The notes: generated by a model not told the origin, from the letters alone. A stretch of 6,214 nucleotides of DNA from Brevundimonas sp. (GCA_020253595.1 JADCBH010000139.1:1-6214), one strand, 5' to 3'; counted from the first letter of the stretch, positions 1 through 5,350 are shown. A program made the numbers and translations.

Positions 1-569
1 ATGTCCTGCTCGCGCGCCGCTCGCATGCGGCTGCGAATGCGCCAGTCGACATTGACGTGGAAGGGTGTCGAGAGGACGTCGAAGGCCCCGGTCGACACAT
101 AGGCGTCCATCACCTCGCCCTCACCCGAGACACCGAGGTACCGCACGCGTTCGGTGGCGCGCATCGCCTTCAGCGCGTTCAGCGAGCTCTGCGACAGCTC
201 ATGCTCGCCCGGCTCGTCCAGAATGGCCAGATCGAACCAGCCCAGGCCCGAGACATGCAGGCAGCGGTCGATGGCCGCCGTCATGCCTTCCGCCGAGAAG
301 TCGCGGGCCGAACCCCTGCGGCCGTCACCGGCACCCAGCTTCAGGCTGACGTTCAAGAGCTTGCGCTCGACGTTGCACAAGGCCTGCCCCAGAACCTCTG
401 CCAGCACGGGGTCGGCGGTTTCCAGGCTGTAGGTGTTGATGCCGGCTTCCAGCGCCGAATAGATCAGTTCGTGCGCCGGCTTCTCGCCGCGGGCCAGGGC
501 GTCGACGCCCAAACTCAGCGTCAGACTGGAAACAGCGCCGCCGGAGGCGCCGAAGGGGCGATAGCGCAT
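1..569 (-). CDS. aldo/keto reductase-like protein, probably non-catalytic; 3' end beyond window
   Basis: The frame is open from an ATG at 569 to the window edge, giving 189 residues with no stop. The N-terminus (MRYRPFGASG), a GIN motif at 43-45, LGQAL at 60-64, LKLG at 76-79 and RVRYLGVSG at 141-149 follow the first half of the aldo/keto reductase barrel. The usual catalytic tetrad is Asp, Tyr, Lys, His. By my alignment the Asp after GIN is Ser48, the Tyr region (about 52-55) reads ADPV with no Tyr, Lys77 is kept, and the His after the DLxxL strand is Asp118. I infer a fold-conserved protein unlikely to do classical NADPH-dependent carbonyl reduction. It starts three bases after the bolA stop, with GGGAG at 578-582 as ribosome binding site, so the two genes are probably co-translated. 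The family is well supported; the loss of activity is inference, and the C-terminal half is unseen. Confidence 0.85.
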   Translation of the reverse strand, partial: MRYRPFGASGGAVSSLTLSLGVDALARGEKPAHELIYSALEAGINTYSLETADPVLAEVLGQALCNVERKLLNVSLKLGAGDGRRGSARDFSAEGMTAAIDRCLHVSGLGWFDLAILDEPGEHELSQSSLNALKAMRATERVRYLGVSGEGEVMDAYVSTGAFDVLSTPFHVNVDWRIRSRMRAAREQD

Positions 570-572
570 CGA

Positions 573-851
573 TCAGGCTCCCTGCGTCGGTGTTGAGGTT
601 TCCAGCGCGAGCGCATGGAGTTCGCCGCCCATCCGGCCTTTCAGGGCGGCATAGACCAGCTGATGCTGCTTCACGCGCGACAGACCCTGAAACGCGGACG
701 ACACGATGCGCGCGCGATAGTGGTCACCGTCGCCTGCCAGATCGTCGATCACGATCTCGGCGTCGGGGAAGGCCTCGGCCAGGCAGGCGTGCAGCGCTTC
801 GACGGGCATGGGCATGGAAACGGACGGCTCCGCAAAACTCTGGTTGATCAT
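573..851 (-). CDS. bolA: BolA family protein, IbaG-like
   Basis: This 92-residue protein has the BolA fold pattern. A DLAGDGDHYRA loop (about 38-48) resembles the GDGSHF loop of E. coli IbaG. The helix-turn segment FQGLSRVKQHQLVYAAL (about 54-70) and the GGELHALAL strand (about 75-83) follow. BolA proteins partner with monothiol glutaredoxins to bind and pass on [2Fe-2S] clusters. The loop His (about 45) and the His in KQHQ (about 64) are candidate ligands, by family analogy. The start is uncertain. The ATG at 851 has GGAG directly against it, which is too close, whereas the ATGs at 815 and 809 (residues 13 and 15) give a family-typical length of about 78-80 residues, with a GGAG about 12 bases ahead of 815. 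It is the first gene of a unit with the reductase-like gene. No glutaredoxin gene is visible, although one often lies beside bolA in alphaproteobacteria. Confidence 0.93.
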   Translation of the reverse strand: MINQSFAEPSVSMPMPVEALHACLAEAFPDAEIVIDDLAGDGDHYRARIVSSAFQGLSRVKQHQLVYAALKGRMGGELHALALETSTPTQGA

Positions 852-952
852 CTCCGGTAAACCTTAATGGGGCGCTACACCCGTCGGCGTGCAACCAAAC
901 GGGACACTCTGCGTTCACGGCAAAGGTTCAAAAGCTCGAACGAGGGTTCCCC
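852..952. other. divergent intergenic region
   Basis: This 101-bp gap must hold the promoters for the bolA unit (leftward) and the small lipoprotein (rightward). On the minus strand a TTGCAC (889-894) lies 19 bases from CATTAA (864-869), a poor sigma70-like match. I see no convincing operator or second promoter. Confidence 0.4.
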
Positions 953-1279
953 ATGCGCGTCCGTCTGTCGTCCATCGTCGCCTTTTCCGCCATCGCCGCG
1001 CTGACGCTCGGGATCGTGGCCTGCACAGAAGCCGAGCAGGATAAGACCGCCGCCCAGGCAGACGCAGCAGGGGACCGGGCCGAGATCGCAACGGCCGAAG
1101 CGGGTCAGGAGCTGAAGGAAGGCGCGGCCGCTGCGGGCGAAGTGCTGGAAGGCGGGGCCCTGAAGGCCGCGCAGGCTGTCGAAAAAGGGGCAGGCAATCT
1201 GGCCGACGAGCTTGAGGAGAATCAGGCTGAGGCCGCCGCCGAGGGTCGACCCGGGGCCACCCCGCCTGCTCAGCAGTAG
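953..1279 (+). CDS. small Ala/Glu-rich lipoprotein, function unknown
   Basis: This 108-residue protein starts at an ATG with GAGGG six bases ahead (942-946). It has a short basic start (MRVR), a hydrophobic segment (about 7-22) and a lipobox IVAC ending at Cys24, so it should be cut before Cys24 and lipidated. Thr follows the Cys rather than Asp, which in E. coli would favour the outer membrane. The mature part (about 25-95) is almost entirely Ala, Glu, Gly, Lys and Gln, predicted as acidic amphipathic helix, and ends in a short Pro/Gln tail. There is no further cysteine, no catalytic motif and no family I can name. It has its own transcription unit and converges on the tlpA-like gene with seven bases between the stops. 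A helical envelope spacer or stress lipoprotein is conceivable, but that is a guess. Confidence 0.8.
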   Translation: MRVRLSSIVAFSAIAALTLGIVACTEAEQDKTAAQADAAGDRAEIATAEAGQELKEGAAAAGEVLEGGALKAAQAVEKGAGNLADELEENQAEAAAEGRPGATPPAQQ

Positions 1280-1286
1280 GCCGTCT

Positions 1287-1916
1287 TCAGGACTCAGCCA
1301 GCACGGCGTCGATCAGGGCGCGAGCCTCTGAGCTGTTCCAGTCGGCTTCACCGGAGAAGGCCGCGCGGATACGCCCCTCGCGGTCCAGCAGGATCGTCTG
1401 GGGCATCTTGCCCCTGCCTGGAAACTCGAACGGCAGCTGGAAGCGGGTGTCCGAATAGAACGGTAGCGGTTCGTGCACGTCGATGAAGGACCGGGCGTCG
1501 GCGACGGCGTCGTCTCCCGTGTCGACGTTGATGGGCAGCACCACGAGGTCGCCGTCGGGGTAGGCCGAGGCCAGGGCCGCGATGGTGGGCATCTCGGTGC
1601 GGCACGGCGCGCACCACATGGCCCACAGGTTCACCAGCACCACCTTGCCCCTGAAGTCTGTGAAACGGACCTCGGTGTCTTGGCGATCCTTGAAGACATA
1701 GTCGGGGGCCGTCTCCAGCACCGCGGGCGTTTCAAGCCGCGCCAGGGGACCGGTGGCGAAACGGTCCAGTTCGCTCCTCGCGGCCGGTTCAGCCTCGGCG
1801 GACACCTCGCCTTTGAAAGGACCGGCGCGCATGGCGTATAGGGTTCCGACCGTGCCCCCGGCGAGAACCGCCAAGGCCAACGCCCCGATCAGAACGCCTT
1901 TCCCGGACCCGCCCAT
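1287..1916 (-). CDS. tlpA: TlpA-family membrane-anchored thiol:disulfide oxidoreductase
   Basis: This 209-residue protein has an uncleaved-looking N-terminal membrane anchor (about 7-27), a linker (about 30-65) and a thioredoxin-like domain facing the periplasm. The active site WCAPC is at 101-105 (Cys102 and Cys105) within NLWAMWCAPC, and the cis-proline loop is GKMPQT with Pro172. TlpA-type proteins act as reductants for periplasmic targets, notably in cytochrome oxidase copper-site and cytochrome c maturation; the substrate here cannot be read from sequence. I chose the ATG at 1916 because GGAG (1923-1926) lies six bases ahead and the anchor begins immediately after. A longer frame to 2024 adds 36 residues encoded opposite argH with no family resemblance. 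The start codon overlaps that of argH on the other strand. A tlpA-type gene divergent from argH also occurs in other alphaproteobacteria, as I recall. Confidence 0.94.
   Translation of the reverse strand: MGGSGKGVLIGALALAVLAGGTVGTLYAMRAGPFKGEVSAEAEPAARSELDRFATGPLARLETPAVLETAPDYVFKDRQDTEVRFTDFRGKVVLVNLWAMWCAPCRTEMPTIAALASAYPDGDLVVLPINVDTGDDAVADARSFIDVHEPLPFYSDTRFQLPFEFPGRGKMPQTILLDREGRIRAAFSGEADWNSSEARALIDAVLAES
1813..1842 (+). promoter_or_regulatory. candidate sigma70-type promoter for argH, inside tlpA
   Basis: TTGAAA (1813-1818, five of six matches to TTGACA) is followed after 18 bases by TATAGG (1837-1842, four of six matches to TATAAT). Transcription would begin near 1849 and leave a leader of about 65 bases before the argH ATG. 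It lies within the coding sequence for the tlpA membrane anchor. Because the two start codons overlap, an argH promoter has to be inside tlpA, which raises the plausibility of this match. Confidence 0.45.
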
Positions 1917-3330
1917 GCCTGACTCCAAACCTCCGGCCGCCGCGCCGTCGTCGGGCCAGACCCTATGGGGCGGGCGGTTTTCCGCCAAGCCCGCCGAGAT
2001 CATGCAGGCGATCAACGTCTCCATCGGCGTGGATCAACGCCTGTGGGCACAGGACTTGAGGGGCTCGCGGGCGCATTGCCGCATGCTGATCGCCCGGGGC
2101 ATCGTGGGCGCGGAGGACGGGGCGGCGATCCTGTCGGGGCTCGACACCATCCAGGCCGAGATCGAGGCCGGGACCTTTCCTTTCCGTGACGAATTCGAGG
2201 ACATCCACCTGAACGTCGAGGCGCGGCTGTCCGAGCTGATCGGCGAGCCGTCGGGGCGTCTGCACACGGCGCGGAGCCGAAACGACCAGGTCGCCACCGA
2301 CTTCCGCCTGTGGGTCCGCGATGCCTGCGACCGGACGGGCGCACAACTGACGGAGCTCCAACGCGCACTGCTGGTCCGCGCCGAACAGCACGCGGGCGAC
2401 CTGATGCCCGGCTTCACCCACCTCCAGACCGCCCAGCCGGTGACGCTGGGCCATCACCTGATGGCCTACGTCGAGATGTTCGGCCGCGATGCCGGGCGTT
2501 TCGCCGATGCGCGCGCCCGGATGAACGAGAGCCCGCTGGGGGCCGCGGCTCTGGCGGGTTCGCCCTTCCCCATAGATCGCCACGCGACGGCGGCGGACCT
2601 GGGCTTCGACCGGCCAATGGCCAACAGTCTGGACGCCGTGTCGGACCGCGACTTCGCCCTGGAAACCCTCGCCGCCGCGTCGATCACGGCCGGACATCTG
2701 TCGCGGCTGGCTGAAGAGATCGTGGTGTGGATGACGCCCATGTTCGGCTTCGTCACCCTGCCGGACGATCTGACGACCGGCTCGTCGATCATGCCGCAGA
2801 AGAGGAACCCCGACGCCGCCGAGCTGGTCCGCGCCAAGACGGGGCGGATCATGGGGGCGTTCGTTGCCCTGTCGACCGTGATGAAGGGCCTGCCGCTCGC
2901 CTATTCCAAGGACATGCAGGAGGACAAGCCACCGGTGTTCGAGGCGATGGACGCGCTGGATCTGGCGCTCACCGCCATGACGGCCATGGTCGCCGCGCTC
3001 AAACCCAACACCGCCCGCATGGCCGAGGCGGCTGGCTGGGGCTATTCGACCGCCACCGATCTGGCCGACTGGCTGGTGCGCGAGGCAGGACTTCCCTTCC
3101 GACAGGCCCACCACGTGACCGGTGCGGCGGTGAAGCGGGCGGAAAGCCTGGGCGTGGACCTGGGGCAACTGCCGCTCGCCGAATTGCAGGCCCTGCACGC
3201 AGGCGTCACCGAGGAGGTTTACAAGGTGCTCACCCCTGAGGCTTCCTGCGCCAGCCGCCAGAGCTTCGGAGGCACCGCGCCGGAACAGGTCCGCGCGCGG
3301 ATCGCCGACTGGAAGGCGCGTCTCGCGTAA
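1915..3330 (+). CDS. argH: argininosuccinate lyase
   Basis: This cytosolic enzyme performs the last step of arginine synthesis, splitting argininosuccinate into arginine and fumarate; the family acts as a homotetramer. The 471-residue length is normal. Near the start is LWGGRFSAKPAE, the usual N-terminus of the family. HTARSRNDQ at 117-125 is a conserved substrate-binding region, GFTHLQTAQP contains the likely catalytic His169, and GSSIMPQKRN at 289-298 is the fumarase/aspartase superfamily signature loop bearing the catalytic serine. All look intact. The ATG at 1915 is chosen because it leaves only about 17 residues before LWGGRF. An upstream frame to 1753 would add 54 residues encoded opposite tlpA. 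No good Shine-Dalgarno precedes 1915, so initiation may be weak. The next gene begins 11 bases after the stop, indicating an operon. Confidence 0.98.
   Translation: MPDSKPPAAAPSSGQTLWGGRFSAKPAEIMQAINVSIGVDQRLWAQDLRGSRAHCRMLIARGIVGAEDGAAILSGLDTIQAEIEAGTFPFRDEFEDIHLNVEARLSELIGEPSGRLHTARSRNDQVATDFRLWVRDACDRTGAQLTELQRALLVRAEQHAGDLMPGFTHLQTAQPVTLGHHLMAYVEMFGRDAGRFADARARMNESPLGAAALAGSPFPIDRHATAADLGFDRPMANSLDAVSDRDFALETLAAASITAGHLSRLAEEIVVWMTPMFGFVTLPDDLTTGSSIMPQKRNPDAAELVRAKTGRIMGAFVALSTVMKGLPLAYSKDMQEDKPPVFEAMDALDLALTAMTAMVAALKPNTARMAEAAGWGYSTATDLADWLVREAGLPFRQAHHVTGAAVKRAESLGVDLGQLPLAELQALHAGVTEEVYKVLTPEASCASRQSFGGTAPEQVRARIADWKARLA
1960..1988 (-). promoter_or_regulatory. possible promoter for tlpA, inside argH
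   Basis: On the minus strand TTGGCG (1983-1988) is followed after 17 bases by TAGGGT (1960-1965). Matches to consensus are only four and three of six. It is listed because the tlpA promoter must lie in this stretch of argH coding sequence and this is the best-spaced pair I found. Confidence 0.22.
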
Positions 3331-3341
3331 AGGATCTGATC

Positions 3342-3581
3342 ATGAAGAAGCTGCCCCTCATCGGTGCCCTGTCACTGATCGCCCTCGCCGCCGCCGGTTG
3401 CGGCCGCATGGCCGACCTGGAAACGCCCGCACCTCGCGAGACCGAGCGCGCGCCGCGCGACGCGGGCGCCCGCCCCATCACCGATCCGGCGACGGTCAAC
3501 CGTCCGTCCAGCCAGGTCGGCATCGACGGCGGCCCCTCCAACCCCTACGGCGGGACGGCCGCTGGCCGGGAGCCGCAGTAG
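3342..3581 (+). CDS. small lipoprotein, LptM-like
   Basis: This 79-residue protein has a KK start, a hydrophobic segment (4-18) and a lipobox AAGC ending at Cys20. The mature N-terminus has Cys, Gly at +2, Leu at +7 and Pro at +10 (counting Cys as +1), the same spacing as the CGxKGPLxxP motif of LptM/YifL lipoproteins, although the KGP core is replaced by MAD. The rest is Pro-, Arg- and Gly-rich and probably disordered, as in that family. LptM in E. coli helps mature the LptD/LptE lipopolysaccharide translocon at the outer membrane; whether this divergent member does so is inference. AAGGA (3330-3334), starting in the argH stop codon, lies seven bases before the ATG, so it is very likely co-transcribed with argH. 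A short lipoprotein just after argH is a common alphaproteobacterial arrangement; lysA often follows but does not here. Confidence 0.82.
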   Translation: MKKLPLIGALSLIALAAAGCGRMADLETPAPRETERAPRDAGARPITDPATVNRPSSQVGIDGGPSNPYGGTAAGREPQ

Positions 3582-3607
3582 GGGCGAACTCAAGGGCCTA
3601 CAGCCTC

Positions 3608-3622
3608 GCCAGTGCGACTGGC
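3608..3622. terminator. short hairpin between convergent genes, possible terminator
   Basis: GCCAGT (3608-3613) and ACTGGC (3617-3622) form a perfect 6-bp stem with a 3-base loop, in the 54-bp gap between the LptM-like lipoprotein and the GST gene. There is no T-run on either side, so intrinsic termination would be weak. It is the only clear structure in that gap. Confidence 0.3.
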
Positions 3623-3635
3623 CTATCCACCAGAT

Positions 3636-4343
3636 CTAGGTCGGCCGGACAGGGATCGTCAGACCCCGCGCCACCGCCGGCCGCGCCTCGCAGCGTGCAA
3701 CCCACTCCGGCACGGCCTTCAAGGTGCCCCAGTCCACCAGATCGCCCGCCGCGTAGAAGCCGGGGATGGCGCGGACCCAGCCGATCAGGGCGATGTCGGC
3801 GATGGTGAACTCCTCGCCCATGAGGAAGGGCCGGTCAGCCAGTCGGCCTTCCAGCACGCCCAGCAGGCGTTTGACCTCGGTGGCGAAGCGGTCGCGCGGA
3901 CGCTTGTCCTCCCAGTCCTTGCCGGCGAACTTGTGGAAGAAGCCCATCTGGCCGGTCATGGGGCCAAGCGCCGCCATCTGCCAGAAGACCCACTGCAGCG
4001 TCTCGTAGCGCCCCGCCGGATCGGCCGGGATCAGCTTGCCCGCCTTGTCGGCGAGGTAGACCAGGATCGCTGCGGACTCCCACAGGACGAACGGCTTCCC
4101 GTCCGGACCGTTGGGGTCGAGGATCGCCGGAATCTTGCCGTTCGGGTTCAGCGACAGATAGTCGGCCGTCCAGGTCTGGTTCTGCATGATGTCGACGAAG
4201 TGGGCCTCATAAGGCAGGCCCAGTTCCTCCAGCAGGATGGCGACCTTCACCCCGTTCGGCGTGGGGGTGGAATAGAGCTGCAGGACGCCGGGGTCCCTGG
4301 CCGGATATTGTTTGATGATCGGAAAGGCGCTGAGGTCTGACAT
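3636..4343 (-). CDS. glutathione S-transferase, YfcG/YghU (Nu-class)-like
   Basis: This 235-residue cytosolic protein has an N-terminal thioredoxin-fold domain (about 20-103) and a C-terminal helical domain (about 108-230). LYSTPTPNGVKVAILLEELGL at 23-43 matches the Nu-class start, where Thr and Asn of the TPNG motif contact glutathione rather than a classic Tyr or Ser. NPNGKIPAI places the cis-proline at Pro72, and ES at 89-90 binds the glutathione gamma-glutamyl group. FWQMAALGPMTGQ (120-132) is typical of YfcG, and TIADIAL (180-186) is the N-capping box of the second domain. Members show disulfide-bond reductase or peroxidase activity; the natural substrate is unknown. I chose the ATG at 4343. 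An upstream ATG at 4376 would add 11 unconserved residues, and neither start has a strong ribosome binding site. It is divergent from the DUF1508 gene and convergent with the argH operon. Confidence 0.94.
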   Translation of the reverse strand: MSDLSAFPIIKQYPARDPGVLQLYSTPTPNGVKVAILLEELGLPYEAHFVDIMQNQTWTADYLSLNPNGKIPAILDPNGPDGKPFVLWESAAILVYLADKAGKLIPADPAGRYETLQWVFWQMAALGPMTGQMGFFHKFAGKDWEDKRPRDRFATEVKRLLGVLEGRLADRPFLMGEEFTIADIALIGWVRAIPGFYAAGDLVDWGTLKAVPEWVARCEARPAVARGLTIPVRPT

Positions 4344-4427
4344 AGGACACAGTCTCGGTTGCGGTTGCTTGCCCATGTGGGAAGCGCCCGCTCACGCGCA
4401 AGTGTCCGACCGACGATAGGTTGCGGG

Positions 4428-4458
4428 TTGACCGCCGACCGTCGGGCTTGGCCATATC
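4428..4458 (+). promoter_or_regulatory. weak candidate promoter for the DUF1508 gene
   Basis: TTGACC (4428-4433, five of six to consensus) is followed after 18-19 bases by an AT-richer CCATATC (4452-4458). The second element is poor. Between them is a perfect inverted repeat CCGAC-C-GTCGG (4435-4445), and CCGACCG also occurs at 4406-4412, so a regulator site is possible in this 140-bp divergent region shared with the GST gene. Confidence 0.28.
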
Positions 4459-4483
4459 GCGGCATCAATCAGGGAGGTGCCGC

Positions 4484-4663
4484 GTGGCCCACAAGTTCGA
4501 GATCTACAAGGACAAGGCCGGAGAGTTCCGCGTCCGGTTCAAGTACAACTCCGAGACCATGTTCTCGACCGAGGGATACTCGACCAAGGCCTCAGCCAAG
4601 AACGCGATTGAGTCGATCAAGAAAAACGGGCCGGACGCGCCAATCGACGATACCACCGACTGA
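4484..4663 (+). CDS. DUF1508 (YegP-like) protein
   Basis: This 59-residue protein is read from a GTG at 4484. GGGAGG (4472-4477) lies six bases ahead, an excellent ribosome binding site that decides the start over an in-frame ATG at 4421. The sequence KFEIYKDKAGEFRVRFK (about 4-20), then STEGYSTKASAKNAIESIKKN (about 29-49), is the DUF1508 unit: a small beta-beta-alpha module usually found in one or two copies; here there is one. The biochemical function of the family is not established. The charged C-terminus (DAPIDDTTD) is short. It stands alone on the plus strand, divergent from the GST gene, and its stop lies three bases from the stop of rimM inside a palindrome. Confidence 0.93.
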   Translation: MAHKFEIYKDKAGEFRVRFKYNSETMFSTEGYSTKASAKNAIESIKKNGPDAPIDDTTD

Positions 4664-4674
4664 GCCTCAGTCGG
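4656..4674. terminator. palindrome spanning both convergent stop codons, candidate bidirectional terminator
   Basis: CCGACTGAG (4656-4664) and CTCAGTCGG (4666-4674) form a perfect 9-bp inverted repeat around one base. The TGA of the DUF1508 gene (4661-4663) and the TGA of rimM (minus strand, 4667-4669) both lie in it. As RNA, either strand could fold as an 8-bp stem with a 3-base loop. No U-tract follows on either strand, so it may work as a 3'-end stabiliser or weak terminator rather than a textbook intrinsic terminator. Confidence 0.5.
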
Positions 4675-5188
4675 GCTCGCGCTCTCCCACCTCAGCCGGG
4701 CGGACGGCCAGGAGCCAGCCGTCGGCAATGCAGAGTTCGGGGACGGCCTCCCTGGTGAAGGGCAGGTACCAGGTGGGGCCGCCCTCTGCCGGAGCGATCT
4801 CCAGCATGTCGTCGGCGCCGAAGTTCTGCACCGCCTTGACCGTGCCCAGCGCCACCCCGGACGGGTCGCGCGCCTGAAGGCCAATGAGGTCGGTCAGGTA
4901 AAACTCGTCCTCGTCCGGGTCCGGCAGGCGTTCGCGCGGCACATGCAGCTTGAGGCCCCGCATCGCGTCGGCCTCCTCCTTGGTCGCAATTTCCCTGGCG
5001 CGCGCCACCAGGCCGTACTTGGTCGGCCGCGCGGCCGTCAGGGTCAGACCGTGCGAGCCGTCGGCGCGCAGCAGCGGGCCATAGTCCATCAGGGCGCGGG
5101 GATCGGCCGTATAGGTCGTGATCCGCACCTCTCCCTTCACGCCGAACGCTCCGGCGACATGGGCGACGAGGATGAGTTTCTCACTCAA
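4667..5188 (-). CDS. rimM: ribosome maturation factor RimM
   Basis: RimM binds ribosomal protein S19 and assists assembly of the 30S head. Read from a TTG at 5188 the protein has 173 residues, the usual size. LILVAHVAGAFGVKGEVRI (about 5-23) is the characteristic N-terminal strand of the RimM beta-barrel. FYLTDLIGL (about 95-103) begins the PRC-barrel domain, followed by GTVKAVQNFGADDMLEI (about 114-130) and YLPFTREAVPELCI (about 140-153). No in-frame ATG lies near this N-terminus. TTG at 5188 has GGAG seven bases ahead (5196-5199). The only alternative, GTG at 5272, lacks a ribosome binding site and would translate 28 extra residues through a repeat element. It lies downstream of rpsP, with a 168-bp gap occupied by two repeats. 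trmD, its usual downstream neighbour, is not next to it. Confidence 0.95.
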   Translation of the reverse strand: MSEKLILVAHVAGAFGVKGEVRITTYTADPRALMDYGPLLRADGSHGLTLTAARPTKYGLVARAREIATKEEADAMRGLKLHVPRERLPDPDEDEFYLTDLIGLQARDPSGVALGTVKAVQNFGADDMLEIAPAEGGPTWYLPFTREAVPELCIADGWLLAVRPAEVGEREPD

Positions 5189-5201
5189 ATCCCTTCTCCC
5201 C
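5189..5201 (-). promoter_or_regulatory. ribosome binding site of rimM, formed by a repeat arm
   Basis: On the minus strand GGAG (5196-5199) then AAGGGAT precede the TTG start with seven-base spacing. The GGAG and most of AAGG belong to the outer 9-bp stem of repeat copy 1, so the site would be base-paired when that hairpin forms. This site decides the rimM start. Confidence 0.6.
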
Positions 5202-5243
5202 TTGCGGGAGAAGGTGGCTCGCCAAGCGAGACGGATGAGGGGT
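5192..5243 (+). repeat. REP-like palindromic repeat, copy 1
   Basis: The 52-bp element has two hairpins and a tail. Hairpin 1 pairs CCTTCTCCC (5192-5200) with GGGAGAAGG (5206-5214), nine base pairs around CTTGC. Hairpin 2 pairs CTCGC (5218-5222) with GCGAG (5226-5230) around CAA. The tail ends GATGAGGGGT. It matches the inverted copy at 5299-5350 at 45 of 52 positions. I recall very similar dispersed elements (outer ends CCTTCTCCC and GATGAGGGG) from many alphaproteobacterial genomes, so this is likely a multicopy repeat; that is memory, not a search. It ends against the rimM ribosome binding site. Confidence 0.9.
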
Positions 5244-5298
5244 GAAACGTCGATCTGACCGATGAGGGACACGGGAAACAGCCTATCTGCATCTTCGT

Positions 5299-5350
5299 AC
5301 CCCTCATCCGTCAGCCTTCGGCTGCCACCTTCTCCCGCAAGGGGAGAAGG
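5299..5350 (-). repeat. REP-like palindromic repeat, copy 2 (inverted)
   Basis: This is the reverse-complement copy of the element at 5192-5243, separated by 55 bases. Hairpin 1 is CCTTCTCCC (5328-5336) with GGGAGAAGG (5342-5350). Hairpin 2 is CAGCC (5312-5316) with GGCTG (5320-5324) around TTC. The hairpin 2 arms differ from those of copy 1 yet pair perfectly. It begins six bases after the rpsP stop codon in transcript order, so the two copies together fill most of the rpsP-rimM gap. Confidence 0.9.

Noticed and set aside
57..596. Plus-strand 179-codon open frame
   Set aside because: It lies opposite the reductase-like gene, whose minus-strand frame shows clear family motifs; the plus frame has none.
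1753..1914. N-terminal extension of argH
   Set aside because: These 54 codons are antisense to the tlpA anchor, and ArgH proteins begin shortly before LWGGRF.
1917..2024. N-terminal extension of tlpA
   Set aside because: It would place 36 unrelated residues before the membrane anchor; the ATG at 1916 has a well-spaced GGAG.
1963..3198. Minus-strand 411-codon open frame opposite argH
   Set aside because: It is His/Arg/Gly-rich with no family pattern, a typical antisense open frame in GC-rich DNA over an unmistakable argH.
3612..4340. Plus-strand 242-codon open frame opposite the GST gene
   Set aside because: No recognisable motifs, while the minus strand encodes a complete GST.
5258..5270. 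Possible third partial repeat end (GATGAGGG at 5261-5268)
   Set aside because: It resembles the repeat tail over about 11 of 13 bases, but has no accompanying hairpins and could be chance.
5189..5272. GTG start at 5272 for rimM
   Set aside because: No ribosome binding site, and the extra 28 residues are a translation of repeat copy 1 rather than RimM sequence.
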